From the NCBI GenBank assembly GCA_009774535.1, contig VSNY01000057.1:5341-22510 (forward strand): DNA of 17,170 nt, given 5' to 3'. Below the pieces are notes generated by a model. The model was not told where the DNA came from. It saw only the letters and a program-made list of their open reading frames with translations, and searched no databases. The position numbers were made by a program, and so were the translations under genes. This document shows, piece by piece, positions 1 through 5,222 of this stretch. How positions within the stretch are numbered: position 1 is the stretch's first letter; every line of letters begins with the position of its first letter. Source of the DNA: Lachnospiraceae bacterium. GTDB lineage: Bacteria; Bacillota; Clostridia; Lachnospirales; Lachnospiraceae.

Positions 1-9
1 ACGGTCCAT
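1..9 (-). CDS. Start of a leftward gene cut by the window edge
   Basis: On the minus strand an ATG at 9..7 is preceded by CAGGAAGAGG (25..16) with a 6-base spacer, a good Shine-Dalgarno arrangement. A second in-frame ATG lies at 15..13 but sits directly against the GAGG. Only M-D-R is visible, so the product cannot be named. Its position back-to-back with a sensor kinase would suit a partner regulator, but that is inference only. Confidence 0.3.
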
Positions 10-48
10 TATCATCCTCTTCCTGAAAACTAATTCCAATATTATTGT

Positions 49-56
49 GGGGGGGG
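49..56. repeat. G8 homopolymer between divergent genes
   Basis: Eight consecutive G residues lie 40 bases upstream of the leftward start codon and about 137 bases upstream of the kinase start. Such tracts can change length by slippage; here it would alter leader or promoter spacing, not a reading frame. Confidence 0.5.
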
Positions 57-116
57 TAAATGACATTTGCCGTAATATGCAAACTGTTCCCAAAAATATG
101 CATTTTAGGTAAATCG

Positions 117-180
117 TCTTCCTCATCCCTGTTTTTTTGCTAAAATAAGACAAAACAGTTCAAAACAGGGATGGGGGAGA
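117..180 (+). promoter_or_regulatory. Long leader hairpin covering the kinase ribosome site
   Basis: Bases 117-135 pair with 162-180 over 19 positions; 17 are Watson-Crick and two are G-T wobbles (123:174 and 120:177). The core is a perfect 12-bp inverted repeat (124-135 with 162-173). The loop is 26 bases and contains TAAAAT (141-146) and the first copy of CAAAACAG (151-158); the second copy (161-168) runs into the 3' arm. The 3' arm includes most of the G-rich ribosome site at 174-184. If transcription starts upstream of 117, the hairpin would mask translation initiation. If it starts in the loop, the hairpin is a DNA inverted repeat only. No convincing sigma-A promoter was found upstream. 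Confidence 0.5.
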
Positions 181-192
181 GAGGAATGCAAA

Positions 193-1578
193 ATGTTGGG
201 AGGTTCTTTTTGTATTGCATTGTTGCGCAATGGGATGATCGCTGCATTAATGATGGGGGTGTTTCTGCTGCTGGATCGTCCGCGGTTTTGTATGCGAGGG
301 ACGATCCTGGGGTATTTGCTCTATGGAAGTCTGTTAAGTATTGGCTATAGTATCTGGTATTGGCACGATTTGGAGAGTTACATCCGGTTTTCCGGACTGA
401 GTTCGCTGTTTCTGATCGGGATTTTCTGTACCTGTATGAGCAGTGAACGGATTTATTTATCGATCTATAAAATGTCGCTTGCCTTTTATCTGCTTTCTGC
501 CTGCGTAGTATTCGGAATTGATATTTCCAGGCTGTGGTTTGGGAGCAGCTTTTGGGTCGATCTTATTGTCCGTTTTTGCATGATTATAGCCATTCTGTAT
601 TTTGTAAAACAGAAATTCCGCAGGATGTTTTTAAACAATCTGGAATTTTTAAGCCGTGAATTGGATCTTTTTAGCGTTGTTGCGCTGGTCGTATCCGTTC
701 TGCTGGCGTCTTTGATTGTGTACTGGCCAACAGAACGCCGGCTGTCTGGTGCAAATATCATGCGTCTGCTGGCAAGTCTGTTTATGGCCGGAGTGATCCA
801 GTACACGATTTTCCATCTGTATATCCATCTGGGCAAAGAAAACGGCTATAAGGAAGAAAACCGTCTGCTGGCCATGAATGAACAGCTCCTGCGCTGCCAG
901 CTGACGTTGGCCGAAGAAGCAGAGGAGAAAGCAGACCAGATCCGGCATGATACTAGGCACCATTGCCTGCTGATCCGCGAATATGTAAAAAGAGGAGAGA
1001 CAGGCCAGCTGCTGTTCTATTTGGATCAGTACCTGGAGGATGTGGACAGCATCCGGGTGGACAAATTCTGTACGAATAAGGCTGTAGACGGCATTCTCAG
1101 CGCCTACGCCAGTCTGGCGAAGCGCCAGGGCATCCGGACAGAAATCCATGCGGCAGTGGGAGAAAACCTGCCGGTCAGGGATATTGACCTGATTGCGATT
1201 CTTGCGAATATTTTAGAAAATGCAGTGAATGGCTGCCGCAGCGCAGGTGTTGAAGATGCGAACATACGAATGCAGATCTCGCAAAAAGGACATAAAATTG
1301 TGATCCAGTGCAAAAATACAATGGAGCGCGCAAGTATAGAAAGTAAAGGAGCCCGGCTGCAGGAATCCAGGAGTTCCGGCAGGAAACAAGGGCGCCTGCA
1401 GATGAAACCGGAAAAGCAGTATCAGGAAGGCATTGGAATGGCAAGTATACGTAAGACGGCGCAGAGGTATCATGGGGAGACGGATTTTGTGGTAGCGGAT
1501 GGGATGTTTGTAACGCGGGTGCTGCTGAATCTGGAAGGAGGGCCAAAGGCAGCCGCTCAGCCAGATTCGCGCGGGTAA
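193..1578 (+). CDS. AgrC-like GHKL sensor histidine kinase
   Basis: A 461-residue membrane sensor kinase. Residues 1-215 contain about six or seven hydrophobic segments with short loops and no large extracellular domain, as in AgrC-type peptide sensors. After a short coiled linker comes the phospho-acceptor box around H252 (RHDTRHH). The GHKL ATPase follows, with N339 and N343 (NILENA) as the N box and a GIGMASIRK glycine box at 413. A Lys/Arg-rich insert separates the N and G boxes. ATG 193 is preceded by GGGGGAGAGAGG; an ATG at 186 is out of frame. No LytTR regulator, AgrB or AgrD is visible, so it may pair with the gene off the left edge. The family is well supported; the ligand and output are unknown. 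Confidence 0.88.
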   Translation: MLGGSFCIALLRNGMIAALMMGVFLLLDRPRFCMRGTILGYLLYGSLLSIGYSIWYWHDLESYIRFSGLSSLFLIGIFCTCMSSERIYLSIYKMSLAFYLLSACVVFGIDISRLWFGSSFWVDLIVRFCMIIAILYFVKQKFRRMFLNNLEFLSRELDLFSVVALVVSVLLASLIVYWPTERRLSGANIMRLLASLFMAGVIQYTIFHLYIHLGKENGYKEENRLLAMNEQLLRCQLTLAEEAEEKADQIRHDTRHHCLLIREYVKRGETGQLLFYLDQYLEDVDSIRVDKFCTNKAVDGILSAYASLAKRQGIRTEIHAAVGENLPVRDIDLIAILANILENAVNGCRSAGVEDANIRMQISQKGHKIVIQCKNTMERASIESKGARLQESRSSGRKQGRLQMKPEKQYQEGIGMASIRKTAQRYHGETDFVVADGMFVTRVLLNLEGGPKAAAQPDSRG

Positions 1579-1621
1579 ATGAAGGGTGTCAGCAGACATC
1601 CTCATTTTTATCATATGCAGG

Positions 1622-1673
1622 TCAGCTTTTATGATTGACATTACTACAAAAGAGTAGTAATATAAATCCCAAA
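1622..1673 (+). repeat. 52-bp direct repeat, copy A (BlaI operator-promoter)
   Basis: About 48 of 52 bases match copy B at 3984-4035. Identity stops at the first bases after the shared promoter, so the copies share control DNA but not what follows. They are about 2.36 kb apart in the same orientation. Confidence 0.8.
1635..1663 (+). promoter_or_regulatory. Sigma-A promoter overlapped by BlaI-type operator (A)
   Basis: The consensus -35 TTGACA (1635-1640), a 17-base spacer and TAATAT (1658-1663) form an almost ideal promoter. The spacer holds ATTACTAC-N6-GTAGTAAT (1640-1661), a perfect dyad of the TACTAC/GTAGTA type bound by BlaI/MecI repressors. A bound repressor would block polymerase. A blaI relic follows about 80 bases downstream, which supports autoregulation in the ancestor. 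Confidence 0.65.
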
Positions 1674-1686
1674 GTAGAAATCTGTG

Positions 1687-1716
1687 TAACAGTTCCATGG
1701 TTAGTCTGAACTGTTA
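1687..1716 (+). repeat. 9-bp inverted repeat between operator A and the blaI relic
   Basis: TAACAGTTC (1687-1695) and GAACTGTTA (1708-1716) are perfect inverted arms around a 12-base loop. It lies where the N-terminal part of blaI should be, so it may mark a deletion or insertion junction. There is no T tract, so it is not a convincing terminator. Confidence 0.4.
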
Positions 1717-1741
1717 TTAATTTTAGAATAAAAAATACCTT

Positions 1742-1942
1742 AACAGCAAAGGAAGATCAGCTAAACGGCAGACAGTCAATACGTATCTTGCCCGCATGAC
1801 AGAAAAAGGGCTTTTGGCAAAAAACCGAACAGCTTATATGTATGCCTTCACGCGGGAAGAGTATGAAGAGAAAAAAGCGAAAGATGTTTTAGATAGCATG
1901 TACAATGGTTCCTTGAAGAAATTTGTTGCAGCTTTGAAATAA
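1742..1942 (+). pseudogene. N-terminally truncated BlaI/MecI-family repressor
   Basis: An open frame ending at TAA 1940-1942 encodes about 66 residues that read like the second half of a BlaI repressor. It has QTVNTYLARMTEKGLL (end of the winged helix with the family's T-V-x-T-x-L-x-R-M-x-x-K-G-L pattern), a wing with YMYAFTREEY, then a C-terminal dimerisation helix containing NGSLKKFVAAL. In-frame stop TAG at 1724-1726 and lack of a start codon before the internal Met at 1796 show that the first half, including most of the DNA-binding helices, is gone. An operator of the right class lies just upstream. BlaI repressors normally control beta-lactamase or cell-wall stress genes with a BlaR1 sensor; none is intact here. 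Confidence 0.75.
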
Positions 1943-2250
1943 TGTGGGCGCAATCCCATTAGCTTTAGATGATGGGTTAAGCCCACAAAACGAACGCTTG
2001 CCACAATCTATATTTTCTGCTATAGTAAATCCATACACGAACATTGATAACTGTATATAGGCAGTTGCGCCGAGAAATGATCATGCGAAAACCAAGCTTT
2101 CCTTCGGCGCATAAAATATACAAGGTACGAATGTATGGTATCAACCGTTATAGGGCAGGGACTGCCCGAATTTACGCTTGTGGAGCTAGTAGGTTACGAG
2201 GGCGTAGAAGCAAGAAGCCCATTGGCTTTAGACAATGGGTAGTTCACAGC
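1943..2250 (+). mobile_element. Remnants of IS200/IS605-family right ends
   Basis: Two related hairpins occur. Copy 2 (2212-2247) is AGAAGCCCATTG, loop GCTTTAGA, CAATGGG, then TAGTTCAC, the typical right end of IS200/IS605 elements and the 3' end of the TnpB guide RNA. Copy 1 (1955-1986) has CCCATT, GCTTTAGA and ATGGGT in the same order and is enclosed by a second 7-bp stem (TGTGGGC 1943-1949 with GCCCACA 1981-1987). Between them is an 8-bp inverted repeat TGCGCCGA/TCGGCGCA (2066-2073, 2104-2111). No transposase TnpA is present. The identification is from recall of end structure; copy 2 is the firmer one. Confidence 0.5.
2128..2235 (+). pseudogene. tnpB: Fragment of the TnpB C-terminus
   Basis: In the frame ending before the right-end hairpin, residues read YGINRYRAGTARIYACG, which resembles the tail of clostridial TnpB proteins after the zinc ribbon (the A-G-T-A-x-I-x-A-C-G pattern). 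The RuvC and zinc-ribbon regions are absent upstream. A TTG at 2044 could open an 81-residue frame to 2289, but the end of that frame runs through the transposon hairpin. I regard it as a fossil. The last part of this stretch would be the scaffold of a TnpB guide RNA in an intact element. Confidence 0.42.
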
Positions 2251-2325
2251 CTATCTGGACGAATTGTAATCATAGATGCAGGGTTATGATGTGTATGTAT
2301 AAGTGAAAATTGCTGTAATGTAAGT

Positions 2326-2348
2326 GCGGGACTTGAATTGAGTCCCGC
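2326..2348 (-). terminator. 3' hairpin of the secreted-protein gene
   Basis: GCGGGACT (2326-2333) and AGTCCCGC (2341-2348) form a perfect 8-bp stem with a 7-base loop, about 47 bases past the stop codon of the leftward gene. Neither strand has a clear T run after it, so termination is uncertain. A closely related hairpin is at 4150-4179. Confidence 0.4.
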
Positions 2349-2394
2349 GTTTGCGTTGTGATGTCGATTATCAATTTTCATATTGTCAAATTGA

Positions 2395-3099
2395 TTATTT
2401 TCCTGGGTACTTTAGAACTTTTAATTTTATTTCTGGCGTTGCATATTTTTTGAGTAAACGATCCAGTTTTTTATTGATTTTTTTATGAAAATCTTTTTTT
2501 ACAGGATCGATCGTTGTTGTTTCAACGAAGTTTTCCATTCCATTTATAATATTTAAGATGATTTCATCTCGTTCACCAACCGTTGTTTTTGTAAAGTCTG
2601 TCGAATATCCGACACAATATTCAAAATGGCAGCTGGTTTTTTTAGATTTTGAATAAATATCAAAGCTTCTGAAAAAGTCCGGCGGCGTCTGGCTGCTTCT
2701 GTCTTTTGGATAGGTTGATTCGGAGTCCGTGCAGGGGATCGTAATCGTGAGAAAATTATAATCATCTATAGGAAGATTCATTTCCTTTTTCTTGTCATCA
2801 GTAAGGTATCGTGCTGCACGTTGTCTTGCTTTCCATACAGAATGATTTTCCTCATAGATTTTTGATATAGAATCGCTGAATTCTTTCAGCGTCAGATCTT
2901 GATAGTCTTTTACTTTTAAAGATAAGACTTTTTTCAGATCAGACTTCGTAAGATTTTTGGATGATGCAGCATCTGATGAAGCAAACACTGTTGTTACAGG
3001 TGAAAGTTCCAAGGATGCTTTTAGCATAGAAGAAGCCATTATAAGCAGAGTTGCAGATAGAATAGGAACTACTTTTGTTTTTAGAAAATTATTTTTCAT
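2395..3099 (-). CDS. Secreted protein of unknown function, BlaI-locus paralogue
   Basis: A 234-residue exported protein. Residues 1-42 form a Sec signal (Lys-rich start, hydrophobic VPILSATLLIMASSML, putative cleavage after TVFA). The mature part begins with LTKSDLKKVLSLKVKDYQDLTLKEF and has three cysteines (PCTD, SCHFEYC) and a basic C-terminus. ATG 3099 has AAGGAGG 8 bases upstream. The LKKVLSLKVKDYQDLT stretch matches IRKTFNIKPTSYQEMT in the broken gene at 3412-3738, so the two are paralogues. From memory, similar segments occur in extracellular parts of lachnospiral BlaR1/M56 sensor proteins, which would suit the BlaI operators nearby; this link is weak. No catalytic motif was recognised. 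It looks intact amid decayed neighbours. Confidence 0.62.
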   Translation of the reverse strand: MKNNFLKTKVVPILSATLLIMASSMLKASLELSPVTTVFASSDAASSKNLTKSDLKKVLSLKVKDYQDLTLKEFSDSISKIYEENHSVWKARQRAARYLTDDKKKEMNLPIDDYNFLTITIPCTDSESTYPKDRSSQTPPDFFRSFDIYSKSKKTSCHFEYCVGYSTDFTKTTVGERDEIILNIINGMENFVETTTIDPVKKDFHKKINKKLDRLLKKYATPEIKLKVLKYPGK

Positions 3100-3256
3100 G
3101 ACGATAACCTCCTTAAAAAGCGGGAATATAATTCATAGATAACAAAATTATTTGTTTCAGAACTACCACTACCACAGCCATCCATACAGCTTGCTTTACA
3201 TGCAAATGGCTGAATATCACTGGCAATTTTTGCAATATTTTTTAGCTAAAATGCAT
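3096..3256 (-). pseudogene. Disrupted small cysteine-containing ORF
   Basis: An ATG at 3256..3254 has an excellent upstream AAAGGAG (3270..3264), but its own frame stops after M-H-F-S. One base of shift opens a 49-residue frame from 3245 to TGA 3098..3096. It begins LKNIAKIASDIQPFACKASC and continues MDGCGSGSSETNNF, like a short precursor peptide with an amphipathic leader and three cysteines (C-x3-C-x3-C). Its TGA overlaps the ATG of the secreted-protein gene (ATGA). A -10-like TATAAT lies at 3286..3281. It may be a frameshifted peptide gene, or the open frame may be chance. Confidence 0.3.
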
Positions 3257-3411
3257 GAGACTTTCTCCTTTCCTTATAAGATTATATTAGAATGCAGGAA
3301 ACTGCTTCTAATCAGAGTTAAAAAGATATATACATGATTTACATATAGAAAGAAGCATTTTCAGGACTATATATGCATTCTTTCATAATTATTTTTAAAT
3401 ATCCTTTTTGG

Positions 3412-3738
3412 TTAAAATTGGATGCAAATAAAAAATGCATTTTTGTCAGTAAATCGGTGGAATTGAAGCTGGTTATCTTCAAGTGCTTTTTGTAAAAGAT
3501 TCATATTTTCAGGCGTATCAAGAAATGATACCGCATTTTCCCGAAATTGGAAGATGGTCATTTCCTGATAGGAAGTTGGTTTAATGTTAAAAGTTTTTCG
3601 TATTTCTTCATGTAAGAATGCTGTATGGTTGAGGAAACAGCATAGACTGGTTTTACATATGGAATAGCAGGTATTGCGTAATAAATAGTTGCGAATAAAC
3701 ACGTTAATGCGAGAAATAGCTGAAATGTTTTTTCTCAT
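3412..3738 (-). pseudogene. Frameshifted, truncated paralogue of the secreted protein
   Basis: ATG 3738 has GGAG 8 bases upstream. In its frame the first 45 residues are not signal-like (MRKNISAISRINVF), but the neighbouring frame gives a convincing signal peptide from about 3732: KTFQLFLALTCLFATIYY, then VYAVSS. The frame must shift at the A6 run 3729-3734 and shift back near 3606-3615, after which the ATG frame encodes IRKTFNIKPTSYQEMTIFQF, homologous to the intact paralogue at 2395-3099. It stops at 3412, about halfway along that protein. Two compensating indels plus C-terminal loss point to a pseudogene. Read only in the ATG frame it is a 108-residue ORF. Confidence 0.6.
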
Positions 3739-3762
3739 ATTACTCACTCCTTTTTAGCTTTC

Positions 3763-3775
3763 GTAATATTACTAC
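3763..3775 (-). promoter_or_regulatory. BlaI-type half-operator over a -10 box
   Basis: Read on the minus strand this is GTAGTAATATTAC. It contains the same GTAGTAAT half-site and overlapping TAATAT as operators A and B, placed 25 bases upstream of the broken paralogue's start. The second half-site is only partial (ATTAC, without the 6-base gap). It suggests that the leftward genes belonged to the same regulon. Confidence 0.38.
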
Positions 3776-3902
3776 GTTATTGTTGCAAAAAAGTATAACA
3801 GTTTTAGAGAAAATTATCAATATATAATATATTAATTTTTTATTTAGAAAGAAAAGTGTTTCTATTATTAATGATTAATAATATATTAAAAATATCCGTC
3901 TG

Positions 3903-3983
3903 TATGGATGGAGGAGATTTATTGCGGAAGGAATATTTGGAGATTTGAAGCAGGAATGCGGAGTGTTTTCTGAATTAGTTTAA
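3903..3983 (+). pseudogene. Possible transposase scrap
   Basis: A short open frame ending at TAA 3981-3983 reads RRFIAEGIFGDLKQECG, resembling the conserved A/V-E-G-x-F-G-x-L-K region of IS1182/IS4-type DDE transposases. It has no start and no other transposase motifs. It stops exactly one base before repeat copy B begins, which would fit an insertion boundary. The match is short and could be chance. Confidence 0.25.
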
Positions 3984-4035
3984 TCTGCTTTTATGATTGA
4001 AATTACTACAAAAAAGTAGTAATATAAATACCAAA
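3984..4035 (+). repeat. 52-bp direct repeat, copy B (BlaI operator-promoter)
   Basis: Partner of copy A at 1622-1673, with four visible mismatches. Two of these fall in the operator/promoter itself (TTGAAA for TTGACA, and a spacer base). The dyad arms are unchanged. Confidence 0.8.
3997..4025 (+). promoter_or_regulatory. Sigma-A promoter overlapped by BlaI-type operator (B)
   Basis: TTGAAA (3997-4002), a 17-base spacer and TAATAT (4020-4025) enclose ATTACTAC-N6-GTAGTAAT (4002-4023). The arrangement is identical to operator A. It is followed by a GGAAGG ribosome site and the small relic at 4061-4168. Confidence 0.62.
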
Positions 4036-4060
4036 CAGATATTCAACGAAGGAAGGTAGT

Positions 4061-4168
4061 GTGCTGTTTTTGCTGCTCGCTGTTATAGAAGATCCAAAGA
4101 AATGTAAGTATCTATACAGCAGATTTTATGATTTCACCGTTTACAATTCCAATACGGGACGCAAATGA
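4061..4168 (+). pseudogene. Possible N-terminus of a small sigma factor
   Basis: GTG 4061 is preceded by GGAAGG at 4051-4056. The 35-residue frame reads VLFLLLAVIEDPKKCKYLY then SRFYDFTVYN and stops at TGA 4166-4168. This resembles the first residues of small lachnospiral sigma-70-like factors (M-L-x-x-L-L-A-x-I-E/D-D-x-x-x-x-x-K/F-x-x-L-Y). The rest of any sigma factor is missing and the end runs into the hairpin at 4150-4179. It could also be an unrelated short peptide gene under BlaI control. Confidence 0.33.
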
Positions 4169-4179
4169 GTCCCGTATTG
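4150..4179. terminator. Hairpin related to the one at 2326-2348
   Basis: CAATACGGGAC (4150-4160) and GTCCCGTATTG (4169-4179) form a perfect 11-bp stem with an 8-base loop. The minus-strand core CGGGACTCA..GTCCCG matches the 2326-2348 hairpin. No strong T run follows on either strand. It lies 3' of a degraded leftward reading frame and at the end of the rightward sigma-like relic. Confidence 0.42.
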
Positions 4180-4198
4180 TGATATCATCTGCAGCATT

Positions 4199-4347
4199 CT
4201 ATGCGACCTCGTATCCTACGATCTCAACAGGCAGCTGTTTAGATCGTTCATTCTATATAACGTCTCATACCATACTTTCCATCATCGAAAGCAAATGGGA
4301 TTGCGGCCATATTTTTTTTAAAAACACTTGCAAGATTTTCCCAATAC
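4199..4347 (-). pseudogene. Degraded leftward reading frame, unidentified
   Basis: Two short minus-strand frames look like one broken coding sequence. The upstream one reads SYWENLASVFKKNMAAIPFA then FDDGKYGMRRYIE and stops. A one-frame shift gives NERSKQLPVEIVGYEVA ending at TAG 4201..4199. No start codon or family was recognised. The hairpin at 4150-4179 follows it as the other hairpin follows the intact leftward gene. An overlapping rightward frame at 4128-4382 is less protein-like. Apart from these, 4180-4327 shows nothing. Confidence 0.22.
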
Positions 4348-4356
4348 GATTACAAT
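4328..4356 (+). promoter_or_regulatory. Sigma-A promoter of the hisB unit
   Basis: TTGCAA (4328-4333), a 17-base spacer and TACAAT (4351-4356). The start of transcription would be near 4363, leaving a leader of about 75 bases before the ATG at 4438. No T-box or histidine leader peptide is visible in that leader. Confidence 0.6.
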
Positions 4357-4437
4357 ATACTAACACCAAGACTTTAACATAAAATACTACAGCAGCTTAT
4401 TAATTTCAAAACAGCTGCGAAAGAAAAGGAGAAGGCT

Positions 4438-4596
4438 ATGATCGAACATAAGAACATCCAGGAAATGACCCGCAGAGAATACTGCAGCTATGTACAGCAG
4501 CATTACAGCAACGACCCGCAGTGGGTGCGTACGAGGCTGATCTCTAAGTGGGACCAGGAGAAGGAAAAGAAAAAAAATGAGGAGGCAGCACAGTGA
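4438..4596 (+). CDS. Small charged protein translationally coupled to hisB
   Basis: A 52-residue protein starting MIEHKNIQEMTRREYCSYVQ, with a middle QWVRTRLISKWDQE and a very charged Lys/Glu tail. AAAGGAG ends 6 bases before ATG 4438. Its TGA (4594-4596) overlaps the GTG of hisB (4593-4595) as GTGA, and the hisB ribosome site GAGGAGG lies within its last codons, so translation of the two is probably coupled. No signal peptide, TM or cysteine pair is seen. I do not recognise the family. Its placement in the promoter-proximal position argues that it is real. Confidence 0.6.
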   Translation: MIEHKNIQEMTRREYCSYVQQHYSNDPQWVRTRLISKWDQEKEKKKNEEAAQ

Positions 4597-5180
4597 GCAG
4601 AACCGCACGCATCACAAGGGATACGAAAGAAACACAGATTACCGTCAGCCTGGATTTGGACGGAACGGGGAAAAGCAGACTGGATACGGGGGTTGGTTTT
4701 TTTGACCATATGCTGGACGGTTTTGCCAGGCACGGGCTGTTTGATCTGGATGTCACGTGCAGGGGGGATCTTTTGGTGGACTGCCATCACAGTATTGAAG
4801 ATACCGGAATTGTACTAGGCAGTGCGATCAAAGAAGCTGTCGGGGATAAAAAAGGTATCTGCAGATATGGATCATGTATCCTTCCGATGGATGAAGCGCT
4901 TGTACTATGCGCCCTGGATCTGTCCGGCCGGCCGTATTTTGTGTATGATGCACAGTTTCATGGAGAACGATGCGGGCAGATGGATACGCAGATGGCAAAA
5001 GAGTTTTTTTATGCTGTCAGCTATACGGCAGGTATGAACCTGCATATCCGGGTATTGTCTGGGGAAAATGACCATCATATAATGGAAGCGATGTTTAAGG
5101 CGTTCGCAAAAGCGCTGGATCAGGCGACCGGACGGGATGCGCGTATCGCGGGAGTGCTTTCTACAAAGGGGGTCTTGTAA
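4593..5180 (+). CDS. hisB: Imidazoleglycerol-phosphate dehydratase
   Basis: Catalyses dehydration of imidazole glycerol phosphate to imidazole acetol phosphate in cytoplasmic histidine synthesis. At 195 residues it is the usual length of the monofunctional bacterial enzyme, without the fused phosphatase of enterobacteria. Diagnostic motifs are all present: GFFDHMLDGFARHG, the metal-binding DCHHSIEDTGI, PMDEAL, and the second metal-binding stretch NDHHIMEAMFKAFAKAL near the C-terminus. The start is GTG 4593 with GAGGAGG 8 bases upstream, overlapping the preceding small gene. No other his gene is in the window, so it is separated from the rest of the pathway here. Confidence 0.96.
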   Translation: MSRTARITRDTKETQITVSLDLDGTGKSRLDTGVGFFDHMLDGFARHGLFDLDVTCRGDLLVDCHHSIEDTGIVLGSAIKEAVGDKKGICRYGSCILPMDEALVLCALDLSGRPYFVYDAQFHGERCGQMDTQMAKEFFYAVSYTAGMNLHIRVLSGENDHHIMEAMFKAFAKALDQATGRDARIAGVLSTKGVL

Positions 5181-5186
5181 CAATAG

Positions 5187-5216
5187 GATGAATCCGTATA
5201 GGGGTTCATCTTTTTT
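5187..5216 (+). terminator. Rho-independent terminator after hisB
   Basis: GATGAATCC (5187-5195) pairs with GGGTTCATC (5202-5210), nine pairs with one G-T wobble, six-base loop, followed by six T residues (5211-5216). It starts six bases after the hisB stop. Confidence 0.88.
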
Positions 5217-5222
5217 ACATTT

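Noticed and set aside
3152..3337. 61-residue rightward frame
   Set aside because: No ribosome site, and it lies antisense to a promoter-like region and small peptide frame with better signals.
4128..4382. 84-residue rightward frame
   Set aside because: It crosses a perfect hairpin and the hisB promoter, has no ribosome site, and the opposite strand looks more protein-like.
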